Below are positions 25,601 through 34,994 of a DNA stretch of 64,000 bases, piece after piece. Both the position numbers and the translations under genes were made by a program. Below the pieces are notes generated by a model that saw only the letters and a list, made by a program, of their open reading frames with translations, did no database searches and was not told the DNA's origin. This DNA is from an uncultured Bacteroidales bacterium (lineage in GTDB: Bacteria; Bacteroidota; Bacteroidia; Bacteroidales; Bacteroidaceae), in the NCBI GenBank assembly GCA_902778625.1, contig CACYYM010000018.1, positions 17,116 through 81,115 on the forward strand, read 5' to 3'. Every line of letters begins with the position of its first letter. Position 1 is the stretch's first letter.

Positions 25601-26917
25601 TTATTGATATACTTTGCGCTTGTCAACAACACGAACTGCTTTACCTTCGCTGACGGGCAAACTTCCCTTGGGCACGAGCTTCACAATAGGCGTGAGTAAG
25701 ATTTCATCCTTCAAGGCACGACAAACGTTCTTGGTCAGCGACTGCAGGCGTGCATAGTCGTCGGTAAACATCTCTGCCAGCTCGACCTCGACCGTCATGT
25801 TGTCGTTGTCGTCGTCCGTGGTGAGCGTGATGAGGTAGTTGCTTGCCAGTTCGGGGAACGTCATGAGTATCTTCTCGATCTGTATGGGGAAGATGTTCAC
25901 GCCGCGCAGCACCATCATGTCGTCGCTGCGACCCTTCATGCGGTCGAGGCGCACGTGGTTGCGTCCGCAAGGACATGTGCGGCCAAGGACTCGCGTGAGG
26001 TCGCGAGTGCGGTACCTTATCAAAGGCATGGCCTCGCGCTTCAACGTGGTCAGCACTAGTTCGCCAATCTCGCCGTCTGGCACAGGCTCGAGCGTCTCCG
26101 GGTCAACAATCTCGACGATGTAGTAGTCTTCCCAGAAGTGCAGACCGTTCTGCTCCTGGCACTCGAAGCCGACGCCGGGGCCGCACATCTCCGACATGCC
26201 GAAGCTATTGTAAGCCTTCACGCCGAACATGTTCTCGATACGCTTGCGCTGTTCCTCGGAATGAGGTTCCGCGCCGATGGCGAACGTCTTGAGCTTCGTG
26301 TCCCTTCGCGGGTCAACGCCCTGCTCCTGCATCACCTCGTAAAGGCGTGTCAGGTAGGACGGAACAGCGTGAATGGCAGTCGTGCCGAAGTCTTTGATAA
26401 ACTTAATCTGACGCAGCGAGTTGCCTGCGGCTGCGGGAACTGTCAGCATGCCGAGCTTCTCAGCACCGTACTGGAAGCCGAGGCCGCCAGTGAACATGCC
26501 GTAGCCCGACGAGTTCTGGAACACGTCGTCGGGACGCAGCCCAACCATCCAGAGGTTACGCGCCACTTGGTTCGCCCACTCGTCGAGGTCGTTCTTCGTG
26601 TGAAGGATGACCGTTGGGTTGCCCGTCGTGCCGCTGCTAGAGTGCAGGCGGACGCAGTCGGTCAGGGGCACAGCGGCCAGTCCAAAGGGATAGGTGTCGC
26701 GCAGGTCTTGCTTCGTGGTGAAGGGCAGCTTGCGTATGTCACTGGGCGACGTGATGTCCTCGGCCTTGATGCCCATCTCTTTGAACTTCTGGGCATAGAA
26801 AGGCACGCCGGCGCATCGCCTAATAGTCTCTTGCAGACGCTCCGTCTGCAACTTACTTATTTCTTCCCGAGAAAGCGTCTCGTACTCGGGATGAAGGTAC
26901 GGGGATTTAACGTCCAT
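25601..26917 (-). CDS. paaK: Phenylacetate-CoA ligase-like enzyme (copy 1)
   Basis: 438 residues. The ATG at 26917 (MDVKSPYLHPEYETLSREE) is used; an upstream in-frame Met lies inside the aminotransferase gene. Adenylate-forming enzyme with LHSSSGTTGNPTVI (phosphate-binding loop, about 97-110), YNSFGMSEMCGPGVG, RYRTRDLTRVLG and the C-terminal GRSDDMMVLRGVNIFPIQIE. It forms aryl-acetyl-CoA from arylacetate, ATP and CoA. Together with IorAB and the aminotransferase it can make aromatic amino acids from arylacetates, or run the reverse. Shares an 11-bp overlap with the upstream aminotransferase gene. Aromatic side-chain preference unknown. Confidence 0.92.
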   Translation of the reverse strand: MDVKSPYLHPEYETLSREEISKLQTERLQETIRRCAGVPFYAQKFKEMGIKAEDITSPSDIRKLPFTTKQDLRDTYPFGLAAVPLTDCVRLHSSSGTTGNPTVILHTKNDLDEWANQVARNLWMVGLRPDDVFQNSSGYGMFTGGLGFQYGAEKLGMLTVPAAAGNSLRQIKFIKDFGTTAIHAVPSYLTRLYEVMQEQGVDPRRDTKLKTFAIGAEPHSEEQRKRIENMFGVKAYNSFGMSEMCGPGVGFECQEQNGLHFWEDYYIVEIVDPETLEPVPDGEIGELVLTTLKREAMPLIRYRTRDLTRVLGRTCPCGRNHVRLDRMKGRSDDMMVLRGVNIFPIQIEKILMTFPELASNYLITLTTDDDNDNMTVEVELAEMFTDDYARLQSLTKNVCRALKDEILLTPIVKLVPKGSLPVSEGKAVRVVDKRKVYQ

Positions 26918-28214
26918 GTTCTTTATGGAATTGTTTGATTCGATCTGTGAATAGTTGTTCTTGCTCGCGACGGAAGAAGGACGTGCAGATGCGGACGCCT
27001 TGCTGCGTGGAGCCCATCGTGTCCAAGGGATAGACGGCAATGCCGTAGGTCATGAGCTCGCGTGTCAGCTGCAGGTCGTTCATGCCCGGGTACTGCACGG
27101 TGAAGTAGAAGCCGTCGGCCAAAGGAGCGCCCATGTCGTTGTCATAGACGAGGTAGAAGCCGTTCTGCAGCAGCACGTCCTTCATGAACTTGGCCCTGCG
27201 TCCGTACTCCTTCACATCGTCGAGAAAGTTGTACTCTCCCTTGACGGCAGCCTCCATCAACGCCGACATGGCATGTTGCACGGAATGTGTTGAGCCGCTG
27301 GAAAGCGTGTACATCAATCTGCCGACGAAGAAGTCGCCGAAGGTGCCGACGCCAAACTTCTCCTGCAATGGTGCAAAGGTACGGTGGAAAAGTTTGTTCG
27401 AGATGCACGTCACGCCGATGCGTTGGCCAGCATACGAGAAAGCCTTCGATGCCGACACCCACAGCACGTAGTTGTCGGTGTAGCGGGCGACAGTGGCTTG
27501 GAAGGGCTCTTGGAAGGGATGTGAGAGGTCGCGGCGGAAGTCCATCGCGAAGTACGCGAGGTCTTCAAGGACAAGGATGTCGTACTTCGTCGCGATGTGT
27601 CCGATGCCGCGCAGCTCTTCCTCCGTGAAACAAACCCACGAGGGATTGTTAGGATTGGAATAGACGACGGCACAGATGTTGCCTTTCGCAACAATTTCCT
27701 CGAGCTTCGCTATCAGGTCGTCGCCTCTGTAGTTATAGATGTCGAGAGCTTCGTGCTTGAGGCCGATGACGTCGCATTGCGTGGTCTGCACGGGGAAGCC
27801 TGGCTGGATGAGCAGAACGGTGTCCTGCTTCGAGCCGGCAAAAGCATGACGGATAGCCATGAAGGTGGCGAAGGTGCCCTGCATACTTCCTGTCGTCGGC
27901 ACACAGCCTTCGGGCGCGACGTCCACGCCGATGAATGCCTTCACGAAGTCTGAAGCGGCCTTCTTGATGCGAGGAATGCCTCCATTAGGCGGATAAATCG
28001 TGGCGCAACCGTTTTTTAGGGCCTCAGCTTCTGCCTTTAAAGCAATCTCCGAAGGCTGCAAACCAGGCACGCCCATCTCAAGATGTATTACCTCTTCGCC
28101 AGTCTTCTCCTCGATGACACGCGAAAGGGCTTGTATGTCGCGGATGGTGGCTTGGGAGAAGTCGCCAAGTCCCATCGCGTCGATAATGCTGTTAACTTGT
28201 TCTTTGTTAAACAT
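26907..28214 (-). CDS. PLP-dependent class I/II aminotransferase
   Basis: 435 residues from MFNKEQVNSIIDAMG (start 28214; a longer frame would run into the neighbouring gene). Fold type I aminotransferase: NGGIPRIKKAASDFVKAF near the N-terminus, PTTGSMQGTFATFM (phosphate site), YSNPNNPSWVCF, VLEDLAYFAMDFR and the PLP-lysine region VSASKAFSYAGQRIGV. It sits between the two ligase genes with a 1-bp gap and an 11-bp overlap, so the transcript is compact. Context predicts interconversion of aromatic 2-oxoacids and amino acids. Confidence 0.9.
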   Translation of the reverse strand: MFNKEQVNSIIDAMGLGDFSQATIRDIQALSRVIEEKTGEEVIHLEMGVPGLQPSEIALKAEAEALKNGCATIYPPNGGIPRIKKAASDFVKAFIGVDVAPEGCVPTTGSMQGTFATFMAIRHAFAGSKQDTVLLIQPGFPVQTTQCDVIGLKHEALDIYNYRGDDLIAKLEEIVAKGNICAVVYSNPNNPSWVCFTEEELRGIGHIATKYDILVLEDLAYFAMDFRRDLSHPFQEPFQATVARYTDNYVLWVSASKAFSYAGQRIGVTCISNKLFHRTFAPLQEKFGVGTFGDFFVGRLMYTLSSGSTHSVQHAMSALMEAAVKGEYNFLDDVKEYGRRAKFMKDVLLQNGFYLVYDNDMGAPLADGFYFTVQYPGMNDLQLTRELMTYGIAVYPLDTMGSTQQGVRICTSFFRREQEQLFTDRIKQFHKEHGR

Positions 28215-28215
28215 T

Positions 28216-29526
28216 TTAATGCCAATTAGAGAAGTCGCGCTTGTCGTTGACATGCTTTGCCTTGCCGGTGGAGCGTTGGATGGTCCCTGGCGGCTGTATG
28301 TGGATGTTGGGTTTGATGCCAGTGAGCGACACGAGACGGTCGTAGAGCGGTTTGATGAAGGGCATCTGCTTGCCGGGGTTCGGCGAGAAGAACTCTTCGC
28401 GCAGCTCGACGTCGAGGTCGAAGGTGTCCTCGTTGCCTTTGCGGTCGACGGTGATGAAGTACTGCGGCGTAAAGGCGGGGAATTCCGTGAGGACAGTTTC
28501 GATCTGGCTCGGGAAGACGTTCACGCCACGAATGATAAGCATGTCGTCGCTTCGGCCAAGCACCTTGCCGAGACGCACTGCTGTACGTCCGCACTTGCAG
28601 GGCTCGTAGTTGAGGCTGGAGAGGTCACGTGTGCGGTAGCGAAGGATGGGCATTGCCTCCTTGCAGAGCGATGTGATGACGAGTTCGCCCACTTCGCCCG
28701 GGGCAACCGGCTCGAGGGTTTCGGGGTTGACAATCTCGGGCAGGAAGTAGTCTTCCCAGATGTGTGTGCCGTCCTGATATTGGCACTCTCCGCCCACGCC
28801 AGGGCCGCACATCTCAGTCAGGCCGTAGATGTCGATGGCCTTGATGTGGAGCTTGGCTTCCAGCTCACGACGTATGCCCCACGTCCAAGGCTCTGCTCCG
28901 AAGAAGCCGACACGCAGTTTGAGCTTCGAAACATCGACTTTGTTCTTCTCTATCACTTCTGCAAGATGCAGCGCATAGGACGGCGTGCAGCAGATAGCCG
29001 CTGTGCCCATATCTTGCATCATCATGATCTGCTTCTCGGAGTTACCTGCGGATGTTGGCAGCTGGATTGCTCCGAGCTTTGCAGCTCCGTCGTGCGCACC
29101 CAGACCACCCGTGAAGAGGCCGTAGCCGTAGCTCACCTGTACCACATCGCCAGGGCCTATGTCGCCCACGGCAAACACGCGTGCACAGCACTCCGCCCAC
29201 ATGTCGAGGTCGGCTTGCGTATATGTGCCGACGACGGGCTTGCCTGTTGTACCGCTGGATGCGTGAATGCGCCTGATTTTGTCCATAGGCACTGCCTGCA
29301 GGCCGAAGGGATACTCGTCGCGGAGGTCGTACTTCGTGGTGAAGGGAAGTTTGGTGACGTCGTCAATAGACTTGATGTCTTCAGGCTTCACGCCGAGTTC
29401 GTCCATCTTTCTCTTGTAGAAAGGGACCGTCTCGTAGCAGCGCTTCACAGTAGCCACGAGCCGTTCGCTCTGCAGCTTTTTCATGTCCTCGCGGGACATG
29501 CACTCCATTTCGGGATTGTGAATCAT
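28216..29526 (-). CDS. paaK: Phenylacetate-CoA ligase-like enzyme (copy 2)
   Basis: 436 residues, a paralogue of the 25601-26917 product with the same signatures: IHASSGTTGKPVVGTYT, IYGLTEMCGPGVGGECQ, RYRTRDLSSLN and GRSDDMLIIRGVNVFPSQIE. The last ends in the C-terminal AMP-binding subdomain that carries the conserved Lys near the end. Two ligases in one operon are typical where phenylacetate, 4-hydroxyphenylacetate or indole-acetate are separate substrates. It is separated from iorB by a 205-bp spacer holding array 5. Confidence 0.92.
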   Translation of the reverse strand: MIHNPEMECMSREDMKKLQSERLVATVKRCYETVPFYKRKMDELGVKPEDIKSIDDVTKLPFTTKYDLRDEYPFGLQAVPMDKIRRIHASSGTTGKPVVGTYTQADLDMWAECCARVFAVGDIGPGDVVQVSYGYGLFTGGLGAHDGAAKLGAIQLPTSAGNSEKQIMMMQDMGTAAICCTPSYALHLAEVIEKNKVDVSKLKLRVGFFGAEPWTWGIRRELEAKLHIKAIDIYGLTEMCGPGVGGECQYQDGTHIWEDYFLPEIVNPETLEPVAPGEVGELVITSLCKEAMPILRYRTRDLSSLNYEPCKCGRTAVRLGKVLGRSDDMLIIRGVNVFPSQIETVLTEFPAFTPQYFITVDRKGNEDTFDLDVELREEFFSPNPGKQMPFIKPLYDRLVSLTGIKPNIHIQPPGTIQRSTGKAKHVNDKRDFSNWH

Positions 29527-29639
29527 TCGTTTTCCTGTGTTAAATTGTTATATTATCCTGTCTTTTTTCTGCGAGAAAAGAGTGCTTTTTGACCCGTTTT
29601 CTAAGTCCTTGATTATCAATGGCGTTTTCGGGGGCAAAA

Positions 29640-29724
29640 ATCCCCGCGTGCGGCGATGGCAATTTCCGCGTGCGGCGATGGCCATCCCCGCGTGCGGCGT
29701 TTGACATCTCCGCGTGCGGCGTTT
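29640..29724. repeat. 22-bp palindrome array 5 (GC-rich, four clear units)
   Basis: CCGC-GT-GCGG centres at 29648/49, 29670/71, 29692/93 and 29714/15, all exactly 22 bp apart. A decayed fifth centre falls at 29736/37, inside the last codons of iorB. No AG-centred unit is seen. The spacer from 29527 to 29731 holds nothing else that I recognise. Confidence 0.9.
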
Positions 29725-29731
29725 GGAAAAA

Positions 29732-30310
29732 TCAAGTGCCGCGTTTGTAAGCAACGCCGGCATCGAACGCCTTGAGGTTCGCTTCGACTATCTGTTCTCC
29801 CTTGCGGGCGAAGACGGTTGCGATGGCTTCCCTGAGGCTTTCCACAGAAAGAATGCCGATGATGGGAGCGGCCATGCCGAGCAGCACCATGTTGGCACCA
29901 CGGGGATTGCCGCAGTCCTTGGCGACGGTGTCGATGTCGAGTTTCACGCTCGGCAGGGTATCAAGTTCCTGCTGCAAAGCTGCCTCGTCGGGATAGTTGG
30001 GGATGTTGACGAAGGGCTTTGAGCTGGTGACAATCTTGCCGTCCTTGCTGAGATATGCCAGATAACGCATTGCTTCCATCGGCTCCATCGAGATGATGAG
30101 GTCTGCTCCTGCTTCAGCGATGAGGTCGCTCCAGATGGGTTCCGTAGAGAGGCGCAGATTCGACTGCACATCGCCGCCTCGCTGACTCATGCCGTGCACT
30201 TCGGCCTGCTTCAGGTAAAGCCCTGCCTTCGTGGCTGCCTCGCCTATAATCGTTGCGATGGAGAGGATGCCTTGTCCGCCCACACCGCACAGAATGATAT
30301 CTTTCTTCAT
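29732..30310 (-). CDS. iorB: Indolepyruvate:ferredoxin oxidoreductase subunit beta
   Basis: 192 residues of the pyruvate ferredoxin oxidoreductase gamma-type domain: IILCGVGGQGILSIATIIGEAA (about 5-26), AEVHGMSQRGGDVQSNLR (about 38-55) and DLIISMEPMEAMRYL. It forms the complex with IorA that oxidatively decarboxylates aryl pyruvates to aryl-acetyl-CoA, or in reverse carboxylates them. Three bp after iorA. The stop overlaps the last degenerate unit of array 5. Confidence 0.93.
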   Translation of the reverse strand: MKKDIILCGVGGQGILSIATIIGEAATKAGLYLKQAEVHGMSQRGGDVQSNLRLSTEPIWSDLIAEAGADLIISMEPMEAMRYLAYLSKDGKIVTSSKPFVNIPNYPDEAALQQELDTLPSVKLDIDTVAKDCGNPRGANMVLLGMAAPIIGILSVESLREAIATVFARKGEQIVEANLKAFDAGVAYKRGT

Positions 30311-30313
30311 CGT

Positions 30314-31891
30314 TTATTGCTTCTTTGCTCTTGCATGACGGGCGAAAGTCTGAATGCATTCCCTGCGAGGGATGATGACGCTGACGCCCTTGTACTCAAT
30401 CTCTTCCTTGATGACGCGGGTTATCTCAGGCATGTTCTTGGGCAGAGGCACGACGACACGCACATGCTCCGGCTCGACGCCGAGGCCAAGGCAGATGGCT
30501 TCGTACTTGTTTGTGCCTGCGGAGTCCTGTCCGCCCGTCATGCCTGTCGTAAGGTTGTCGGAGATGATGACGGTGATGTTGGCCTTGTCGTTGACCGCAT
30601 CCAGCAAACCCGTCATACCACTATGCGTAAAGGTCGAGTCGCCGATGATGGCCACCGCGGGGAACAATCCTGCATCGGCAGCACCCTTTGCCATCGTAAT
30701 GCTTGCACCCATATCCACGCAAGAAGAAAGGCTCTGGAAGGGAGGCAAAGCACCAAGCGTGTAGCAACCGATATCGCCGAAGACACGATGGTCTGGATAA
30801 TCGGCAAGCACTTGATTCAAGGCAGCATAGACATCTCTGTGTCCGCAGCCCTGACAAAGCTGAGGCGGGCGCGCGGCCATGTTCTTAGCAGGAGCAAAAA
30901 CAGCTCCCGTTGCCTTACCTAAGGCCTTTGCTACATTATCGGGATTCAGTTCGCCAGTCCTAGGCAAATCACCTGTCAAGCGACCCTTCACAGGATAGCC
31001 TGCGCCAAGCAAACCCTTGACGAGTTCCTCCACGACAGGCTGGCCGTCTTCAATAACGATAAGGTCTTCGCACTTTGCAGCCAAAGCCTTAATCTTCTCC
31101 TCGGGCAGAGGGTACTGTGAAATCTTGACAAGGTTGGCATCGCTGCCAAGAGCCTCCTTCACATAGTTGTAAGCAATGCCGCAAGCCAAGATGCCGGTCT
31201 TTGAAGCAGCCGCCTCAACCTTATTGAAAGGACTTTCTGTCGAAGCCTGCTTCATGGCATCCTGCTTCTCGATGAGCTTCACGTACTTCTTCCTCGCTAT
31301 GCCTGGCAGAAGCACCCACTGGTCGGTGGAAGGTGAAAGGAATTTTTCCGCCTTTGGCTCCGTCACTTCCACTGCTGCACGAGAGTGCGCAAGACGAGTT
31401 ACGACACGCAGCACAATAGGCTCGCCCAATCTCTCCGAGAGGTCGAAACCATAAGCCATCATGTCGTAAGCCTCTTGCTGGTTCGAGGGCTCAAGGCATG
31501 GAACAAGCGCAAACTTGGCATAGAAGCGCGAGTCCTGCTCGTTCTGTGAGGAGTGCATCGAAGGATCGTCGGCAGCGAGGACGATGAGACCGCCCTTCAC
31601 GCCAGTAATAGCACTGTTGACGAAAGCATCGGCACAGACGTTCATGCCGACATGCTTCATGCAAACAAGCGCGCGCTTGCCGGCATACGACATACCGAGA
31701 GCAGCTTCCATCGCCGTCTTCTCGTTCGTACACCAACGCGAATGGATGCCGCGTTCTTTTGCAAGAGGATGGTTCTGTATGTATTCGGTGATTTCCGTGC
31801 TCGGCGTTCCCGGGTAGGCATACACACCGCTCAGCCCCGCATTAATTGCACCGAGGGCAACGGCTTCATCACCTAAAAGGAGTTTCTTCAT
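30314..31891 (-). CDS. iorA: Indolepyruvate:ferredoxin oxidoreductase subunit alpha (lacks ferredoxin domain)
   Basis: 525 residues. The N-terminal pyrimidine-binding half begins KKLLLGDEAVALGAINAGLSG and has AYPGTPSTEIT; the thiamine-diphosphate half has CQGCGHRDVYAALNQ, FGDIGCYTLGALPP, GDSTFTHSGMTGLLDAV and NLTTGMTGGQDSAG. It ends soon after SVIIPRRECIQTFARHA. The C-terminal two-[4Fe-4S] ferredoxin domain found in longer IorA proteins is absent, so electrons must come from a separate carrier. Catalyses arylpyruvate + CoA to arylacetyl-CoA + CO2, reversible; first gene of the unit iorA-iorB and probably the aromatic operon. Confidence 0.94.
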   Translation of the reverse strand: MKKLLLGDEAVALGAINAGLSGVYAYPGTPSTEITEYIQNHPLAKERGIHSRWCTNEKTAMEAALGMSYAGKRALVCMKHVGMNVCADAFVNSAITGVKGGLIVLAADDPSMHSSQNEQDSRFYAKFALVPCLEPSNQQEAYDMMAYGFDLSERLGEPIVLRVVTRLAHSRAAVEVTEPKAEKFLSPSTDQWVLLPGIARKKYVKLIEKQDAMKQASTESPFNKVEAAASKTGILACGIAYNYVKEALGSDANLVKISQYPLPEEKIKALAAKCEDLIVIEDGQPVVEELVKGLLGAGYPVKGRLTGDLPRTGELNPDNVAKALGKATGAVFAPAKNMAARPPQLCQGCGHRDVYAALNQVLADYPDHRVFGDIGCYTLGALPPFQSLSSCVDMGASITMAKGAADAGLFPAVAIIGDSTFTHSGMTGLLDAVNDKANITVIISDNLTTGMTGGQDSAGTNKYEAICLGLGVEPEHVRVVVPLPKNMPEITRVIKEEIEYKGVSVIIPRRECIQTFARHARAKKQ

Positions 31892-31944
31892 GTTCGTTTT
31901 CTGAGTAATCTGAGTATTCTGAATAATCTATGTATCCTGAAAGC

Positions 31945-32529
31945 CTAGGCCCTGATGAGCTGCAGGAACTCTTCGCGAGTCTTGGCTTGATTGAAAGCAC
32001 CGCAGAAGTCGCTGGTCGTCGTAATGCTACCTTGCTTCTGCACCCCGCGCATCTGCATGCACATGTGCTGAGCCTCAACGACTACCATCACGCCAAGAGG
32101 CTGCAGGGCTTCCTGGATGCAATCGCGTATCTGCTTCGTCATGCGCTCCTGTATCTGGAGGCGATGCGAGAAGCAGTCCACGACGCGAGCTATCTTGCTC
32201 AGGCCTGTGACCTGTCCGTTCGGGATGTACGCCACATGAACCTTTCCGTAGAATGGCAGCATGTGATGCTCGCAAAGAGAATAGAAATTGATGTCGCGAA
32301 CGATGACCATCTGGCGATAATCCTCGTTGAACTTCGCCGAGTTGAGTATCGCCACAGGGTCTTGCTCATAGCCGCAAGTCAAAAATGTCATTGCCCGAGC
32401 TACGCGTTTAGGCGTCTTGAGCAGGCCTTCGCGCTTAGCGTCTTCACCGAGAAGATTGAGGATAGCGCGGATGTGTTCCGATATTTGCTGTTGAGTAGGA
32501 GTCAGTTCGTGCTGATATTGTTCTTCCAT
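31945..32529 (-). CDS. folE: GTP cyclohydrolase I
   Basis: 194 residues, converts GTP to 7,8-dihydroneopterin triphosphate, the first step of tetrahydrofolate synthesis. Conserved motifs are complete: [40 protein letters not shown] with the zinc-binding Cys and His, [23 protein letters not shown], and [16 protein letters not shown] holding the second zinc Cys. The start is 2 bp after the stop of the SPOR gene, placing it at the end of the tpiA operon. Confidence 0.97.
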   Translation of the reverse strand: MEEQYQHELTPTQQQISEHIRAILNLLGEDAKREGLLKTPKRVARAMTFLTCGYEQDPVAILNSAKFNEDYRQMVIVRDINFYSLCEHHMLPFYGKVHVAYIPNGQVTGLSKIARVVDCFSHRLQIQERMTKQIRDCIQEALQPLGVMVVVEAQHMCMQMRGVQKQGSITTTSDFCGAFNQAKTREEFLQLIRA

Positions 32530-32531
32530 GC

Positions 32532-33056
32532 TTAGAATCTTGCGTTAATCTTGCTTTTCACGACGACGGCCTCGCGGAACATACCCATCTCGCGAATCTG
32601 TCTGAGGACTTCTCTTGCCTCTTCACGAGTACGGAAGTCACCAACTCGGCAGAGCCAGTGTGGCGAGATGAAGCTCACATAGACCGAGTGCTCTGGGAAG
32701 GAGTTTCTGAAGCGCAAGCCAGCAGCTCGCGCTTCAGCTTTTCCTTGACGGGAGTTGTCGCCGAAGTACACCTGAATTCGATAGCCGTTCATCCTCACCT
32801 TTGTTCCGAGCAAGAGGCTGTCGGTGGCATTCGTCTGGGTAGAGTCATGCAACGTACTGTCTATCTGCTTCTTTTGAGAAGGCTTCGAGACAAGATTCCT
32901 TGCTCCGTTGACAAGGTCCGTGATGGTTTGCTCCTGATGCAGGATGATTCTGCCAGCCGATTCGACCACTTGTTGCAGTTTCTCGGTGTAGGTTTCCTGG
33001 GCATTGAGCGTCAAGGCACTCAAACAGAAGATGGTGGCGAAAGTGTACTTCTTCAT
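32532..33056 (-). CDS. SPOR-domain exported protein
   Basis: 174 residues with a signal peptide (about 1-19, LNA-Q). A polar middle (about 20-85) leads to a C-terminal SPOR-like domain: [50 protein letters not shown] and [15 protein letters not shown] domains bind denuded septal peptidoglycan. Located between tpiA and folE, 45 bp after tpiA, an arrangement I have seen in other Bacteroidales. Probably periplasmic. Confidence 0.88.
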   Translation of the reverse strand: MKKYTFATIFCLSALTLNAQETYTEKLQQVVESAGRIILHQEQTITDLVNGARNLVSKPSQKKQIDSTLHDSTQTNATDSLLLGTKVRMNGYRIQVYFGDNSRQGKAEARAAGLRFRNSFPEHSVYVSFISPHWLCRVGDFRTREEAREVLRQIREMGMFREAVVVKSKINARF

Positions 33057-33101
33057 TATATTACATTTTATACCCCCCTGAAAAGGGAACAGGAGAGAAC
33101 T

Positions 33102-33860
33102 TTACTTCCAAGCGTCGATGATGCCCTTGAAGTCCGGTGCTTTGAGGCTAGCACCGCCGATGAGGCCGCCGTCGATGTCGGGCTTGCCGAAGAGTTCAGG
33201 AGCGTTGCTTGCCTTGCAGGAGCCGCCATAAAGGATGGTAGTGTCGTCAGCAGCCTGAGCGCCATATACGTCGGCCACGCACTTACGGATGTAAGCGTGG
33301 ATTTCCTCTGCTTGCTCAGCAGTTGCAGTCTTGCCGGTACCGATGGCCCAAATGGGCTCGTAGGCAATCACGATGTTCTTCCATTGTTCGGGAGTGAGGT
33401 GGAAGACGCTGCCTTCAAGTTCTGCCTTGCAAACGGCTTCCTGCTTGTTGGCTTCACGTTCAGCGAGGCTTTCACCGATGCAGAAGATGACCTTGAGGCC
33501 ATTTGCGAGGGCAAGGTCAACCTTCTCCTTGAGGATTTCGGGAGTCTCGTGGTAGTATTCGCGACGTTCGCTGTGGCCGAGGATAACGTATTCAGCGCCA
33601 GTACTCTTCACCATAGCTGCGCTGACTTCGCCCGTGTAGGCGCCGCTCTCCTTGTTGGCACAGTTCTCTGCACTGACGGCGATGACGCTGTCGTTCAGCA
33701 GCTCGCTGAGTGTTGCGAGGTGGATGAAGGGAGTGCCGATGATGACTTCGCAATTGGGCTTTTCAGCAGCGAGGATTTCTTTCAGTTCTGTAGCGAGAGC
33801 TACACCTTCCTGCAGGGTCTTGTTCATTTTCCAGTTGCCTGCTACGATTTTCTTTCTCAT
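33102..33860 (-). CDS. tpiA: Triosephosphate isomerase
   Basis: 252 residues, normal for the family. Interconverts dihydroxyacetone phosphate and glyceraldehyde 3-phosphate. Visible catalytic parts are the AGNWKMN start (K11), [12 protein letters not shown] with H96, [14 protein letters not shown] with the general base E168 and its flexible loop, and [10 protein letters not shown] near the end for phosphate binding. It follows the DoxX/MauE-like gene by 12 bp in one minus-strand operon. Confidence 0.98.
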   Translation of the reverse strand: MRKKIVAGNWKMNKTLQEGVALATELKEILAAEKPNCEVIIGTPFIHLATLSELLNDSVIAVSAENCANKESGAYTGEVSAAMVKSTGAEYVILGHSERREYYHETPEILKEKVDLALANGLKVIFCIGESLAEREANKQEAVCKAELEGSVFHLTPEQWKNIVIAYEPIWAIGTGKTATAEQAEEIHAYIRKCVADVYGAQAADDTTILYGGSCKASNAPELFGKPDIDGGLIGGASLKAPDFKGIIDAWK

Positions 33861-33872
33861 GTGTTTTGTGTT

Positions 33873-34994
33873 TTAACTTATGATGATTAATATATCTGTC
33901 GGTGTTGGTAAGTTTGTCGAGGGCCATTTGCGGACGACTTTGCCGTCGTGGAGGAGCATGAGGCCTGGATTGGAACGTATCATGGTCTTGAGCACGACGG
34001 CATCTGCATGGCAGAAGGGATACTCGGCGCCTGTCATTTCGATCCAGTTCGCGATGGCTTTCTCTCCGCTCGATGTTAAGCAATAGAACTGCAGACTGTT
34101 TTCCTTGCAGAAGTCGTGGAGCGCAAGCAGTTCCCCCATTCTGCCGTCGTCGGCTTTCTCGAGGTAGGGAGCGATGAGCAAGAACGTCCAGCCTTTTTCC
34201 TCAAGTATTTGCAGCGTAACGTCCTCGCCCGTCTGTGCATCCTGAATGAGCAAGTCCCCTACTCCGGTTCGCTTCGTAGGCTCCGTCTCGACGGTCTTGG
34301 TGTCGATGAAGGTCCACGTGCTGTCGGGATAGTCCTCTAGGGCAAACTCTTTCCTGACGCCGTCCTTTTCAAGGATGAAGGTCGTTTGGTATTCGCCGAA
34401 GCTCTGCTGGTCGTCCAGCCAAGCCTGGCGTATGTCGGCTCCCACGTGATAGGGTCGGAAGTCAATAATAGGCAGCCGCCACAGGTTGTAGCTGGCGAAG
34501 AGCACGGCAAAGACGAACGCCAAGAGTGCAACGATCCATTCGTATTTCTTGCCAACGAAGTGGGGCATCAGCCTGAACTTATAAAGCGCAATGACGGAGA
34601 GGACAAGCAGGACGACGTTTTTCCAGAAGGTCTGCCAATTGCTCAGCTTGACTGCATCGCCGAAGCAGCCGCAATCAGATACAGGGTTATTGAGCGCCAG
34701 CCAAAGCGTCAGCGGCGTCATAACGAGCATGAAACAGATTGCGGTGGAGAGCGTGAAACGCCTGCGAATGCCGAAGAGCAAGTAAACACCCATCAGGAAC
34801 TCCACGATGGCAAGCACGCAAGCCAGCACAAGCGGCAGCCACTCAGGCATAGAACTGGCCAGCCCGAAGGCTGCAACGTAGTCTTCTATCTTGTACTGCG
34901 TGCCTCGAGGGTCAATGAGTTTGACTGCCCCAGAGAACAGGAACGTCAGACTCAGAACCAGCCGAATCAGGTTTATCGCTACCTTCTGTATCAT
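33873..34994 (-). CDS. DoxX/MauE-like membrane protein with C-terminal extracytoplasmic domain
   Basis: 373 residues. Four helices occupy the first 150 residues (VAINLIRLVLSLTFLFSGAVKLIDP, LPLVLACVLAIVEFLMGVYLLFG, FMLVMTPLTLWLAL, VVLLVLSVIALY). SDCGCFGD between helices 3 and 4 is the Cys pair seen in MauE/DoxX-type proteins. A further helix near 155-170 precedes a soluble domain with a thioredoxin-like feel (TFLLIAPYLEKADD, FCKENSLQFYCLTS). In Bacteroidales this is annotated as a BT_3928-family protein next to tpiA. A role in thiol or respiratory membrane chemistry is only inferred. Confidence 0.8.
   Translation of the reverse strand: MIQKVAINLIRLVLSLTFLFSGAVKLIDPRGTQYKIEDYVAAFGLASSMPEWLPLVLACVLAIVEFLMGVYLLFGIRRRFTLSTAICFMLVMTPLTLWLALNNPVSDCGCFGDAVKLSNWQTFWKNVVLLVLSVIALYKFRLMPHFVGKKYEWIVALLAFVFAVLFASYNLWRLPIIDFRPYHVGADIRQAWLDDQQSFGEYQTTFILEKDGVRKEFALEDYPDSTWTFIDTKTVETEPTKRTGVGDLLIQDAQTGEDVTLQILEEKGWTFLLIAPYLEKADDGRMGELLALHDFCKENSLQFYCLTSSGEKAIANWIEMTGAEYPFCHADAVVLKTMIRSNPGLMLLHDGKVVRKWPSTNLPTPTDILIIIS

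Noticed and set aside
28000..29592. A 530-codon plus-strand frame across the second paaK gene
   Set aside because: Antisense to a full ligase and part of the aminotransferase gene; no domain or signal.
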